A stretch of DNA of 64,000 nucleotides from JAXDBM01 sp963709485 (GCA_963709485.1 CAVPWE010000007.1:248001-312000); one strand, 5' to 3'. Counted from the stretch's first letter, positions 24,101-32,224 are shown. Made by a program: numbers and translations. Notes: a model not told the origin generated them from the sequence alone.

Positions 24101-26911
24101 CCGGCCAGCATCAACCTGGTGCGACAGCTCGTTCAGGCCCATGCATACTGGCGTCTCAAAGGTCTGGCGGCGGACCTGGTCATCTGGAACGAAGATCACG
24201 CCGGTTACCGGCAACTTCTTCACGAGCAGATCATGGGGCTCATCGCTGCAAGTACAGATGCCAATGTGACTGATCGACCGGGCGGTATTTTCGTAAGACC
24301 TTCAGACCAGATATCGAAGGAGGACCGCGTCCTGTTCCAGGCGGTTGCCCGCGTCATCATTACGGACCGCAGGGGAACGCTTACGGACCAGTTGGAGCAG
24401 CCGGGCTTTACGGAAAGCATGTTGCCGGCCCATCTGCAAACCCGAACCAAACGGGGCGATACCCAGTCAATAGCAGCAAAGCCTCGCCAGGACCTGATGT
24501 TTGGGAACGGTCTGGGAGGGTTCACACCTGACGGCCGGGAGTACGTGATTTCAACCGCCCGTGGCCAGGTGACGCCGGCGCCGTGGGTGAATGTGCTGGC
24601 AAACCGGCATTTCGGAACGGTTGTCTCAGAGAACGGTCTTGCCTATACCTGGAGCGAAAACGCCCATGAGTTTCGCCTCACCCCCTGGTACAACGATCCT
24701 GTCAGCGATGCGAGCGGGGAGGCCTTCTATATTCGCGATGAAGATCGCGGCCACTTCTGGTCCCCCACGCCGCTGCCCAGCCGCGGAGCCACGCCGTACG
24801 TCACCCGCCACGGCTTCGGCTACAGCGTATTCGAGCATACAGAACGCGGCATCAGCACGGAGGTGTGGGTTTACGTGGCCCTGGACGCCGCGGTCAAGTT
24901 TACGATGCTGAAGGTTCGGAACCTATCAGGACGGACAAGGCGACTTTCCGCCACAGGATATGTGGAATGGGTGCTGGGAGATTTGCGATCCAAAACTGCC
25001 ATGCACGTCATTACGGAGATCAACCCGACCAGCGGCGCCCTCTTCGCACGCAACCCTTACAACTCTGAATTCGGCAACCGAACGGCCTTTTTTAATGTGG
25101 ACGACGCAACCCGGACCATGAGCGGCGATCGGACGGAATTTCTCGGGCGTAACGGAACGCTCGCTCATCCGGCTGCTATGGCGCGGTCACGGCTTTCCGG
25201 CAGGGTAGGGGTCGCTTTGGACCCATGCGGCGCCATCCAGGTGGCCTTTGAACTGGCGGACGGGGAAGAGCGCGAGATCGTCTTTACCTTGGGAGCAGGC
25301 CGTGATGCCGATGACGCCGGCAACATGGCACACCGCTTCTGTGGATCAACTGCGGCCCGTGAGGTCCTTGAAGGAGTATGGCAATACTGGAACCACACCC
25401 TCGGCGCCGTTCACGTGGAGACACGGGACAGGTCCATCAACTTCCTGGCCAACGGCTGGCTCTTATACCAGACCCTGGCCTGCCGTCTTTGGGGGCGGAG
25501 CGGTTACTACCAGTCGGGAGGCGCCTTTGGCTTCCGTGACCAGTTGCAGGACGTGATGGCCCTCCTCCATGCCGAGCCACAACTCATGCGGGAGCACCTC
25601 CTCCTCTGTGCGTCGCGGCAGTACTCTGAAGGAGATGTCCAACACTGGTGGCATCCGCCCTCGGGCCGGGGCGTGCGGACCCACTGCTCGGATGATTTTC
25701 TCTGGCTGCCTTATGCGACGTGCCACTACGTTCTGACCACGGGAGATAAAGGAGCGCTGGATGAATTGGTCCACTTCATTAAGGGACGTCCGGTCAACGC
25801 CGAGGAGGACTCCTATTACGATCTGCCCGGCAGCTCTGAAGAGAAGGCCAGTCTCTACGATCACTGCGTCCGAGCCATCACGAGGGGGCTCAGATTTGGT
25901 GAACACGGCCTGCCGTTCATCGGTTCCGGCGACTGGAACGACGGCATGAACATGGTGGGTAAAGACGGCAAAGGCGAAAGTGTCTGGCTTGCTTTCTTTC
26001 TCTATGCAGTACTCATGAGGTTCATTGAGGTCGCGCGCATGCATGGGGACCTGCCCTTCGCCGAACGTTGTGAGAGAGAAGCAGGCAAGTTGAGCCGGAA
26101 CATCGAGGAGCACGGCTGGGATGGTGAGTGGTACCTTCGGGCTTTCTTTGATGACGGCACGCCCCTCGGTTCAGCGGACAATCCCGAATGCCGGATCGAT
26201 TCCATTGCGCAAAGCTGGTCTGTCCTGTCCGGGGCAGGGAGCGCCACGCGTTCCCGTAAAGCCATGGACGCGGTGGATAAGCACCTCGTACGCAGGGAAG
26301 ACGCATTGATCCAGTTGCTTGATCCGCCCTTCGATAAATCGGATTTGAATCCCGGCTATATCAAGGGTTACGTTCCCGGGGTCCGGGAAAATGGCGGGCA
26401 GTACACCCATGGGGCCATCTGGGCCGCCATGGCCTTCGCAGCCATGGGTGACAGCAAACGGGTGTGGGAACTCCTGACCATGATCAACCCTGTAAATCAC
26501 GGGGGATCAGCGAAAGGGATGGAGACGTACAAGGTGGAGCCTTACGTTGTCGCGGCGGACGTCTATGCCGTCCCGCCCCACACCGGCCGTGGCGGATGGA
26601 CGTGGTACACGGGAGCAGCCGGATGGATGTACCGGCTGATTGTGGAATCGCTCCTGGGGCTGAGACTCGAAGCAGAAAAACTTTACGTCAAACCCTGTCT
26701 TCCTGCCGATTGGGAGGGCTTCACGGTACACTACCGGTACCGGGAGACCGTCTACCATATAAAGGTCGTGCAGGGTCGCGCGGGCGAAGGTGGGGAAAGC
26801 GTGACCGTTGACGGGGTCGTGCAACGGGAACAAACAATTCCCCTGGTGGACGATCACAGTGAACACTTCGTAGTGGTCGTCGTAGTGCCCGGGTCAGTTC
26901 GGGTCAGCTAA
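18185..26911 (+). CDS. ndvB: NdvB-type cyclic beta-1,2-glucan synthase
   Basis: A 2908-residue inner-membrane enzyme that would build cyclic beta-1,2-glucans from UDP-glucose and release them to the periplasm. The N-terminal half contains a first pair of membrane helices (about residues 421-480), a family 84-type glycosyltransferase domain with TLDTDTQLPRD near 640 and HRWIRGDWQL near 790, and further helices at about 834-880 and 960-1000. The C-terminal half carries two Glyco_transf_36/GH94 phosphorylase-like modules; SGDWNDGMN near 2580 holds the expected catalytic Asp. Length and order match NdvB/ChvB. The start is TTG 18185, chosen for the AAGGAGAT six bases upstream. It is monocistronic. 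Cyclic glucans act in osmotic adaptation, consistent with the surrounding stress genes. Confidence 0.9.
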   Translation: MASPSTTLIGSRHPLWARLRGSSPAHKRVSDEPPLRSELFSASQMEQHGKTLAAAHTLSADHSPEQLLTRLGENEGVLHEVRDLLTEAVKGNRRITPAGEWLLDNFYLMQEQIRTAKIHLPKGYSKGLPRLKKGPSMGLPRVYDIALETISHGDGRVDPESLSSFVAAYQTVTVLQLGELWAIPIMLRLALIENLRRIATRIAADRIDRNQADYWADRITETAELNPKDLILVIADMARSKPPMVSSFVAELTRRLQGQGPALALPLTWIEQQLSESSLTIELLVQSENQQQAADQLSISNSIGSLRFLGAMDWRKFVETMSVVEQTLCEDPAGVYDRMDFATRDQYRHVVEKMAKGSRLSENEVARAAINLARKAGDGLDSNNRENHVGFYLMDKGLALLERCAGVRTSSTEMLRKTIHRFPLPFYLGTICALTAIFTGCLIAEAHESGLRSPWMWLVGIVSLLSVSQLAIALVNWLTTRLVAPQPLPRMDLSKGIPPEASALVVVPTMITGTENIEHLMEALEVRFLANRDENLRFVLLTDFRDANEETLPEDGPLLSLARQGIEELNEKYRTSKNDNFFLFHRPRRFNPQEQIWMGYERKRGKLAELNSFLRGGSRECFSLIVGNTEGLEKVKYIITLDTDTQLPRDAAWQLVGAMAHPLNRPLYDESRQRVCAGYGILQPRVAVSLPGTNRSRYARMWGSDAGIDPYTRVVSDVYQDLFGEGSFIGKGIYEVDAFEQALRGRFPENRILSHDLIEGCYVRAGLLSDVQLYEEYPSRYSADVSRRHRWIRGDWQLFRWLLPGVPSLDARFQKNHLSLLSQWKIFDNLRRSLSPLAVTLLLLLGWTVMPSPWFWTLSVVGIIVIPSLMTSLMDLFQKPSDVLLHRHILAAFRETGRSLGQIAFTFLCLPYEAFFSMDAVLRTIWRMLVANKRLLEWNPSGNSDRVGRTGLAGAFRAMWFSPVLAFATAVYLAFSRPEALVVALPVLCLWFFSPWVAWWISEPLGHREARLTSDQMTFLRKISRKTWCYFETFVGPADHWLPPDNYQEHPLVKVAHRTSPTNMGIALLANLSAWDFGYISAGQLIDRTANAFHAMAAMERHKGHFYNWYDTETLKPLLPMYISTVDSGNLAAHLLTLRAGLMALPDERIMGSKVFDGLLDTLNILMDVAGQTVPARLTQVRDNLASLCASPPDTCEAAQEGLSGLAASAVDLVQGFDADPEGEAAGWAQAFAGQCRAALDELRFLATWTVLPFSLKGIGDFPGLGQIPTLRILANLDEESLSAMTDPDCGTALQRAQLDEFAGAIKEASIRARARIAVIEDLASQSGELARIDYDFLYNEDRRLLAIGYNFSEKRRDASYYDLLASEARLSSFVGIAQGRLPQESWFALGRLLTATAGEPVLLSWSGSMFEYLMPLLVMPTYEQTLLDETYQAAVARQIDYGKKRGVPWGISESGYNMIDAHLNYQYGPCGVPGLGLKRGLAGDLVVAPYASALALMVAPEEACLNLEALAAQGLEGKYGFYESIDYTPSRLPRGQSSAVVRSFMAHHQGMSLLSLASLLLNRPMQRRFESDPSFQAIMLLLKERVPKATAYYSLTTELAEVQTALDDTGEMPIRVYTSPGTAVPEVQLLSNGRYHVMITNAGGGYSRWKDLAVTRWREDSTCDNWGAFCYIRDLATGDFWSAAYQPALRASRQYEAIFSEGRAEFRRRDQDFDTHTVISVSPEDDIELRRVTISNRARTSRTIEVTSYVEVVLAPPAQDALHPAFSNLFVQTEIIHEKKAILCTRRPRSLDEEPPWMFHLMAVHGVETGEVSYETDRMRFIGRGNTIADPEAMKSPSRLSGSAGSVLDPIAAIRHQITIGPEKSATIIIVNGMGETRDACMDLVGKYQDRHIADRVFDLAWTHSQVLLRQINATEADAQLYGRLASSVIYANSSLRAGSGTLIKNRRGQSGLWGYSISGDLPIVLLQIEDPASINLVRQLVQAHAYWRLKGLAADLVIWNEDHAGYRQLLHEQIMGLIAASTDANVTDRPGGIFVRPSDQISKEDRVLFQAVARVIITDRRGTLTDQLEQPGFTESMLPAHLQTRTKRGDTQSIAAKPRQDLMFGNGLGGFTPDGREYVISTARGQVTPAPWVNVLANRHFGTVVSENGLAYTWSENAHEFRLTPWYNDPVSDASGEAFYIRDEDRGHFWSPTPLPSRGATPYVTRHGFGYSVFEHTERGISTEVWVYVALDAAVKFTMLKVRNLSGRTRRLSATGYVEWVLGDLRSKTAMHVITEINPTSGALFARNPYNSEFGNRTAFFNVDDATRTMSGDRTEFLGRNGTLAHPAAMARSRLSGRVGVALDPCGAIQVAFELADGEEREIVFTLGAGRDADDAGNMAHRFCGSTAAREVLEGVWQYWNHTLGAVHVETRDRSINFLANGWLLYQTLACRLWGRSGYYQSGGAFGFRDQLQDVMALLHAEPQLMREHLLLCASRQYSEGDVQHWWHPPSGRGVRTHCSDDFLWLPYATCHYVLTTGDKGALDELVHFIKGRPVNAEEDSYYDLPGSSEEKASLYDHCVRAITRGLRFGEHGLPFIGSGDWNDGMNMVGKDGKGESVWLAFFLYAVLMRFIEVARMHGDLPFAERCEREAGKLSRNIEEHGWDGEWYLRAFFDDGTPLGSADNPECRIDSIAQSWSVLSGAGSATRSRKAMDAVDKHLVRREDALIQLLDPPFDKSDLNPGYIKGYVPGVRENGGQYTHGAIWAAMAFAAMGDSKRVWELLTMINPVNHGGSAKGMETYKVEPYVVAADVYAVPPHTGRGGWTWYTGAAGWMYRLIVESLLGLRLEAEKLYVKPCLPADWEGFTVHYRYRETVYHIKVVQGRAGEGGESVTVDGVVQREQTIPLVDDHSEHFVVVVVVPGSVRVS

Positions 26912-27196
26912 CAGAATATTCGATGCTCTGGCCACAAAATCAGGCAGCTCGCATACTCCACTTACAAATAAAAGACGAAACCCACCTATGCCGTCTTGTC
27001 TTTTACTGGAGTCCATCATTTAAGATCCGGTCTTTAAGGGTGATAATCACCACGAAGACCCGTAATTCTCTTTTTCGTTAACATCCAGTAGATAGACTCA
27101 ATACGCACATCGCAGCATTTCGTCAATTATAAGATAGTGATGCTCATCATCCATGTCAAGGGGTATGCTACAGATCAGAACCCCTCAAGCAAGGTC
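26912..27196. other. Convergent intergenic region, weak hairpin
   Basis: Between the 3' ends of ndvB (+) and csp (-). AAAAGAC near 26971 and GTCTTTT near 26997 are complementary and could form a weak bidirectional terminator. Nothing else is recognised. Confidence 0.35.
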
Positions 27197-27397
27197 CTAC
27201 AGCTTGCGAACATTCTCGGCAGCAGGACCCTTGGCACCCTGGGCAACATCGAAACTGACACGATCACCCTCAGCCAGCGATTTAAAACCGTCTCCCTGAA
27301 TCGCTGAATGATGCACAAACAGATCCTTGCCACCGTCCTGCTCGATAAAACCAAATCCCTTTGAATCATTAAACCATTTAACTTTTCCTTCTGACAT
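27197..27397 (-). CDS. Cold-shock domain protein (CspA family)
   Basis: A 66-residue single-stranded nucleic-acid-binding protein. RNP1 (KGFGFIEQ) and RNP2 (DLFVHHSAI) motifs, the GKVKWFNDSKG start and the FDVAQGAKGPAAENV end are all present. ATG 27397 follows AAAGGAG; the longer frame to 27460 would overlap the groEL end. It lies 59 bp downstream of groEL on the same strand, so it may be co-transcribed with groESL or use its own promoter inside the groEL 3' end. Confidence 0.95.
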   Translation of the reverse strand: MSEGKVKWFNDSKGFGFIEQDGGKDLFVHHSAIQGDGFKSLAEGDRVSFDVAQGAKGPAAENVRKL

Positions 27398-27456
27398 CTT
27401 TAACTCTCCTTTGTATTGGGTTTCTCCTTGGGTAACATTTAATTTGAGCCGATTCG

Positions 27457-29073
27457 TCAATAATCTCCCTGAGGCATGGCCGGCATCGCCGGTTTCTTTT
27501 CAGGTTTGTCCGCGACCATGCACTGCGTCGTCAGCATCAAGGATGAGACGGAGGCTGCATTCTGAAGTGCGAACCTGGTGACTTTGGTCGGATCGATGAC
27601 GCCGGCCGCGATCATGTCTTCGTACTGTTCGGTCTGGGCGTTGAATCCGTAGGCCCCCTTCTTCTCCTTGACCTTTTCCACAACGATATTGCCCTCGACA
27701 CCAGCGTTATTCGCGATCATCTTGAGAGGCTCCTCAAGGGCCTTTTTGACAATGGCCACGCCGACCTGCTGGTCCCCCTCCAGCTTCATCTTCTCCAGGG
27801 CGGGAAGGGTACGAAGATAGGCCACGCCTCCGCCGGGAACGATTCCCTCTTCCACGGCTGCACGGGTTGCGTTGAGGGCATCCTCGACGCGGGCCTTCTT
27901 CTCTTTCATCTCCGTCTCGGTTGCGGCGCCGACCTTGATCACGGCCACGCCGCCGACCAGCTTCGCCAGTCTCTCCTGGAGCTTCTCGCGATCATAGTCG
28001 GAGGTGGTCTCCTCAACCTGGGCGCGAAGCTGCTTTACGCGACCTTCGATGGAGGCGCGAGAGCCGGCCCCGTCGATGATCGTTGTGTTGTCTTTATCGA
28101 TGATGATCCGTTTGGCGCGGCCGAGGTCTTCAATCTTCGTGTTCTCAAGCTTGTAGCCCATGTCCTCGGAGATCATCTTTCCGCCCGTGAGGGTGGCGAT
28201 GTCTTCCAGCATGGCCTTTCTCCGGTCGCCGAATCCGGGGGCTTTCACGGCCGCCACATGGAGGGTCCCGCGCAGCTTGTTGACCACCAGGGTCGCCAGC
28301 GCTTCCCCTTCGATGTCTTCCGCGATGATCAGGAGGGGCTTGCCCATCTTGGCGATCTGCTCGAGGATGGGGAGGAGGTCTTTCATGTTGCTGACCTTCT
28401 TCTCATTGATGAGGATGTAGCAGTCTTCCAGGTTGATTTCCATCTTTTCGGCATTGGTCACAAAATAGGGGGAAAGGTATCCGCGGTCGAACTGCATCCC
28501 TTCCACGATCTCCAGTTCGGTCTCCATCCCCTTGGCTTCTTCCACGGTGATGACGCCCTCCTTGCCGACCTTGCCCATCGCCTCTGCGATGATGCCGCCG
28601 ATCGACTCGTCGTTGTTTGCGGAAATGGTGCCCACCTGGGCAATTTCCTTCTGGTCTTTCGTCGGCTTGCTCATCTTTTTCAGTTCGGCGACGACGACTT
28701 CCACAGCCTTTTCGATGCCGCGCTTCACATCCATGGGGTTGCTGCCGGCGGCCACGGTTTTGGCGCCTTCCCGGTAAATCGCCTGGGCCAGGATCGCGGC
28801 CGTGGTGGTTCCGTCGCCGGCCACGTCGCTCGTCTTGCTGGCCACTTCCTTCACCATTTGGGCGCCCATGTTCTCGAACCTGTCTTCCAGCTCGATCTCT
28901 TTGGCAACGGTTACGCCGTCCTTCGTGACATTGGGTGCACCATAGCTCCGGTCAATAATTACATTCCGGCCCTTGGGTCCAAGGGTTACCTTTACTGCAT
29001 CCGCCATGGTGTTGACCCCTTTGAGGAGCGATTTCCTTGCTTCCTCATCGTATTGAATTATCTTTGCTCCCAT
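27457..29073 (-). CDS. groL: Chaperonin GroEL
   Basis: A 538-residue type I chaperonin subunit that folds client proteins in the cytoplasm with GroES. The N-terminal KVTLGPKGRNVIID, the DGTTTAAILAQAI nucleotide-binding motif, apical-domain residues and EEGIVPGGGVAYLR are intact. The C-terminus ends PAMPAMPQGDY instead of the usual GGM-repeat tail. It follows groES by 29 bp. An 278-codon antisense frame over its 5' half is a shadow. Confidence 0.98.
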   Translation of the reverse strand: MGAKIIQYDEEARKSLLKGVNTMADAVKVTLGPKGRNVIIDRSYGAPNVTKDGVTVAKEIELEDRFENMGAQMVKEVASKTSDVAGDGTTTAAILAQAIYREGAKTVAAGSNPMDVKRGIEKAVEVVVAELKKMSKPTKDQKEIAQVGTISANNDESIGGIIAEAMGKVGKEGVITVEEAKGMETELEIVEGMQFDRGYLSPYFVTNAEKMEINLEDCYILINEKKVSNMKDLLPILEQIAKMGKPLLIIAEDIEGEALATLVVNKLRGTLHVAAVKAPGFGDRRKAMLEDIATLTGGKMISEDMGYKLENTKIEDLGRAKRIIIDKDNTTIIDGAGSRASIEGRVKQLRAQVEETTSDYDREKLQERLAKLVGGVAVIKVGAATETEMKEKKARVEDALNATRAAVEEGIVPGGGVAYLRTLPALEKMKLEGDQQVGVAIVKKALEEPLKMIANNAGVEGNIVVEKVKEKKGAYGFNAQTEQYEDMIAAGVIDPTKVTRFALQNAASVSSLMLTTQCMVADKPEKKPAMPAMPQGDY

Positions 29074-29102
29074 TTATGTTTCCTCCGTATATGATCAACA
29101 GA

Positions 29103-29393
29103 TCACTTCTCTATAATTCCCAGAATGTCGTCCTCTCGCATGATGAGGTGTTCCACCCCGTCAATCTTTACCTCGTTCCCCGAATACTTGGTGAAAAGGA
29201 TGCGTTCACCCGCCTTGACATCGGGTTTGATCAGTCTTCCGTCTTCCGCTGTCTTCCCCTTACCCACGGCGACGACGATTCCTTCTGCGGGCTTCTCTTT
29301 GGCGGTGTCGGGAATGATGATTCCCCCTTTGGTCTTTGCCGCCTCCTCCACGCGCTTTACAATGACTCTGTCCTGTAACGGTCTGATCTTCAT
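29103..29393 (-). CDS. groES: Co-chaperonin GroES
   Basis: A 96-residue subunit of the heptameric lid of GroEL. MKIRPLQDRVIVKR, the mobile-loop region (EAAKTKGGIIIP) and EDDILGIIE are typical. The start at 29393 is chosen because MKIRPL is the conserved beginning; the longer frame to 29432 lacks support. First gene of groES-groEL. A sigma-70-type promoter lies 70 bp upstream; no CIRCE inverted repeat was found. Confidence 0.97.
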   Translation of the reverse strand: MKIRPLQDRVIVKRVEEAAKTKGGIIIPDTAKEKPAEGIVVAVGKGKTAEDGRLIKPDVKAGERILFTKYSGNEVKIDGVEHLIMREDDILGIIEK

Positions 29394-29461
29394 TTGTTCG
29401 CCTCTCGCTTTGCTAATACCATTTATCTGCAAATCTGCTTATGGCTCCGCTTATCTAAATT

Positions 29462-29489
29462 AATATAATCATTTATATTTGCATGTCAA
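29462..29489 (-). promoter_or_regulatory. Putative groES promoter
   Basis: On the minus strand TTGACA (29489-29484) and TATATT (29467-29462) are separated by 16 bases. The -35 is preceded by CC, giving CCTTGACA, which is also compatible with a heat-shock sigma -35. Distance to the groES start is about 70 bases. Confidence 0.55.
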
Positions 29490-29505
29490 GGTGACATAGG
29501 GAAGA

Positions 29506-29616
29506 CTGTTCTTTGAGAACTGGAAAAGCCGGTTGCGCTGGCAGCGTCTCCAACTCTTCGAGAAGATTGCCGCGCTCATCGAACGCCACTGGGACGGAGT
29601 CGTCACTTTCGGTTGA
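29506..29616 (+). pseudogene. C-terminal scrap of an ISL3-type transposase
   Basis: A frame of 36 codons reading FENWKSRLRWQRLQLFEK then IERHWDGV before a stop resembles the C-terminal motif of ISL3-family transposases (NWxxRLxWQRL ... ERHWDGI). Everything upstream is missing, replaced by the groES promoter region. Assignment rests on this short motif only. Confidence 0.5.
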
Positions 29617-29767
29617 ATCGGTACAAAAAAAATGCTAATATTAAAGTAGTTGTAATCCCTTGAAGGTAAGGAAGGGGCTGTAATTTAACGCGGTATTATT
29701 GAGCTGCCTGAATTGCATTTACGTTTAAACGGATTGCTCCAGATTCGTAAAGCACGGGGAGATAGCA

Positions 29768-31510
29768 ATGGTAAAGAAAAGACATGATGTTGATGTTTTG
29801 GAAAAATGCCCAACGGGCATCCGGGGTCTCGATGAGATCACGAAGGGAGGGCTTCCGAGAGGCAGGCCAACTCTGATCTGCGGCAGTGCAGGTTCCGGCA
29901 AGACGCTTTTCGCTATAGAGTTTCTCATGCGGGGCGCGATGGAGCATGGAGAACCCGGGGTTTTCATGACCTTCGAGGAGACGACGGAGGATCTCGCGAA
30001 GAACTTCATCTCCCTTGGTTTTGATCTCCATGACATGGAGTCGCGTGGACTCATCGCAATGGACCACGTCCGCATCATGCGAAGCGAGATTGAGGAGACA
30101 GGCGAGTATGACTTGGAAGGATTGTTTGTCCGCCTGGGGAGCGCCATTGATTCCATCGGGGCGAAACGGGTTGTCCTGGATACCATAGAAGCCCTTTTCT
30201 CCGAACTTCCGAATGCCACGATCCTTCGGGCAGAACTTCGCCGGCTCTTTCAGTGGTTGAAAGACCGCGGTGTAACGGCCATCGTAACGGGGGAAAGCGG
30301 CGACAAGACCCTGACACGCTATGGGCTCGAAGAATATGTCGCCGATTGCGTGATCCTTCTCGACTTCCGCATCGTGGAGCAAATTTCAACCCGCCGCCTG
30401 CGGATTGTCAAGTTCCGTGGCTCAGCCCATGGCGCCGATGAATATCCCTTCCTGATCGACGAGAGAGGCGTCTCTATCCTGCCCATCACTTCCCTGGGAC
30501 TCGACTACCCCGTTTCCAAGGAGCGCATCTCCACGGGCGTCACAAAGCTGGATGCCATGCTGGGTGGTGAGGGGTTTTTCCGGGGCAGCACCATCCTCGT
30601 TTCCGGAACAGCGGGCACAGGCAAAACAAGTTTGTCGGCTACCTTTGCCGACGCGGCCTGCCTGCGAGGCGAGCGCTGCCTGTTTTTTGCCTTCGAGGAA
30701 TCGCCCAGACAGATCGTTCGGAACATGGGTTCCATCGGCATCGATCTCGCCCGGTGGGTGAAGAAAGGGCTTCTCAAGTTTCACTCAGCCCGGCCTTCGC
30801 TTTACGGACTGGAGATGCATCTTGTCACTTTCCACAAAATGATCGAGGCATTCAAACCCCAGGTTTTCGTTGTAGACCCGATCAGCAACCTGATCAATGC
30901 GGGAACCGCCTCGGAGGTCAAATCCATCCTCACGCGCCTGATCGACTATTTGAAGATGCAACAGATATCCACTTTCCTGACGGACCTTACCCATTTTGGA
31001 GGCAGCCTCGAGCGCACAAGCGAAGAGATCTCTTCGCTGATCGATACGTGGCTTCTCCTCCGGGACATCGAACTCAAGGGAGAACGCAACCGGGGCCTCT
31101 ATATTTTAAAGTCCCGCGGCATGCACCATTCCAACCAGATTCATGAGTTCCTGCTCACGAACCAGGGCATTAATCTGATCGACATCTATACCGGTTCCGG
31201 CGAGGCATTAACCGGCAGTGCGCGGGCAGCCCAGGAAGCGGAGGAAAAGGCCTCTGAGCTGGCACACCAGCATGAGGCGGACCGCAAGCTTCGAGAGCAG
31301 GAGCGCAGGAAGAGGGCTTTGGAAGCAAAAATTGCGGCGCTGCGTGCCGAGTTCGATGCGGAATCCGCAGAACTGCATTTGCTGACGGAGGAAGAACGGA
31401 AAAGGAAAGCTGTCCTGACAGAAGACCGTTTGGAATTGACGCGTCTTCGCAAGGGGGAACGTACGGCAGGCCGGCAAAGTACTCCAACAAGAAGAAAGAA
31501 AGGACGGTAA
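29768..31510 (+). CDS. kaiC: KaiC-like double-domain ATPase
   Basis: A 580-residue RecA-type ATPase with two KaiC domains. CI: Walker A GSAGSGKT near residues 39-46, catalytic Glu pair in MTFEETTED. CII: Walker A GTAGTGKT near 280-287 and FAFEESPRQ. In CII, aligned with the cyanobacterial phosphorylation segment, residues 422-423 are Ser-Ser where KaiC has Ser431-Thr432, so autophosphorylation is possible. The C-terminal ~90 residues are a Glu/Arg/Lys-rich coiled coil absent from cyanobacterial KaiC. It heads an operon with two kaiB genes and a sigma-54 activator. In non-cyanobacteria such modules have been linked to stress responses rather than clocks. Start ATG 29768 is preceded by GGGGAGATAGCA. 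Confidence 0.9.
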   Translation: MVKKRHDVDVLEKCPTGIRGLDEITKGGLPRGRPTLICGSAGSGKTLFAIEFLMRGAMEHGEPGVFMTFEETTEDLAKNFISLGFDLHDMESRGLIAMDHVRIMRSEIEETGEYDLEGLFVRLGSAIDSIGAKRVVLDTIEALFSELPNATILRAELRRLFQWLKDRGVTAIVTGESGDKTLTRYGLEEYVADCVILLDFRIVEQISTRRLRIVKFRGSAHGADEYPFLIDERGVSILPITSLGLDYPVSKERISTGVTKLDAMLGGEGFFRGSTILVSGTAGTGKTSLSATFADAACLRGERCLFFAFEESPRQIVRNMGSIGIDLARWVKKGLLKFHSARPSLYGLEMHLVTFHKMIEAFKPQVFVVDPISNLINAGTASEVKSILTRLIDYLKMQQISTFLTDLTHFGGSLERTSEEISSLIDTWLLLRDIELKGERNRGLYILKSRGMHHSNQIHEFLLTNQGINLIDIYTGSGEALTGSARAAQEAEEKASELAHQHEADRKLREQERRKRALEAKIAALRAEFDAESAELHLLTEEERKRKAVLTEDRLELTRLRKGERTAGRQSTPTRRKKGR

Positions 31511-31511
31511 G

Positions 31512-31844
31512 ATGAAAGCCGCCTCATCAGGAAAGGTCAAGAAAGCAAAGACCGATTCGACGGGAGAAATCTGGAATCTCCGTTTATATGTAGCCGGTCA
31601 GACCAAGAAATCGATTACGGCTTTTGCGAATCTAAAGGAGATCTGCGAAGAGCACCTCGCGGGGAAATACCGTATTGAAGTCATAGATCTTCTAAAGAAT
31701 CCCCAGCTTGCCAAAGGGGACCAGATTATTGCCATACCGACACTGGTCAGGAAGCTTCCTGAGCCGCTGAAAAAAATTATCGGAGATCTGGCCAACACAG
31801 AGCGCGTGCTCGTGGGCCTCGATATTCGCAATGCTTCCGGATGA
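31512..31844 (+). CDS. kaiB: KaiB-family protein 1
   Basis: A 110-residue thioredoxin-like protein of the KaiB family, the partner that binds the KaiC CI ring in clock systems. The segment LRLYVAGQTKKSITAFANLK, the YRIEVIDLLKNPQLA strand-helix and the cis-Pro region IPTLVRKLPEP are all present. An unstructured basic N-terminus of about 20 residues precedes the fold. It starts one base after the kaiC stop, so the two are tightly coupled. Confidence 0.93.
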   Translation: MKAASSGKVKKAKTDSTGEIWNLRLYVAGQTKKSITAFANLKEICEEHLAGKYRIEVIDLLKNPQLAKGDQIIAIPTLVRKLPEPLKKIIGDLANTERVLVGLDIRNASG

Positions 31845-31869
31845 TAAAATCAATTTTGGAGTTACCGCG

Positions 31870-32214
31870 ATGCAGCAAAAAAAGGGGAAAACGCGCACTG
31901 AGGAACTCGAAAAGGCCTCAGCGAGTCGCGACAGTGAAAAGTACGTTCTTCGGCTATACGTTACAGGGTTGACCCCAAAATCAACCCTCGCAATCAACAA
32001 TGTCCGGAAGCTCTGTAAAGCACACCTTGCAGACCGCTACGAACTCAAGGTGATCGACATCTACCAGCAGCCCAAGCTGGCCGCGGGAGAGCAGATTGTT
32101 GCCACCCCCACGCTCATCAGGAAGCTCCCTTTGCCACTCCGGACACTCATCGGCGACATGTCGGATACGGAAAGGTTTCTTGTTGGCCTCGATCTGATAC
32201 CCAGGCATTCCTGA
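31870..32214 (+). CDS. kaiB: KaiB-family protein 2
   Basis: A 114-residue second KaiB homologue, clearly diverged from the first: YVLRLYVTGLTPKSTLAINN, YELKVIDIYQQPKLA and TPTLIRKLPLPLR. ATG 31870 is chosen because TTGGAG lies nine bases upstream; a longer frame from 31831 would overlap the first kaiB. Two divergent KaiB copies behind one KaiC suggest different partners or competition. It lies 10 bp before the activator gene. Confidence 0.92.
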   Translation: MQQKKGKTRTEELEKASASRDSEKYVLRLYVTGLTPKSTLAINNVRKLCKAHLADRYELKVIDIYQQPKLAAGEQIVATPTLIRKLPLPLRTLIGDMSDTERFLVGLDLIPRHS

Positions 32215-32224
32215 GCATGAATCA

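Noticed and set aside
28258..29094. 278-codon ORF antisense to groEL
   Set aside because: Shadow of the groEL codon pattern; composition is His/Asp/Leu-rich without motifs or ribosome site.
29690..29725. Possible sigma-54 promoter before kaiC (GCTGCCTGAATTGCA)
   Set aside because: The -12 half fits, but at the required distance the -24 position reads GC, not GG, and no palindrome lies upstream.
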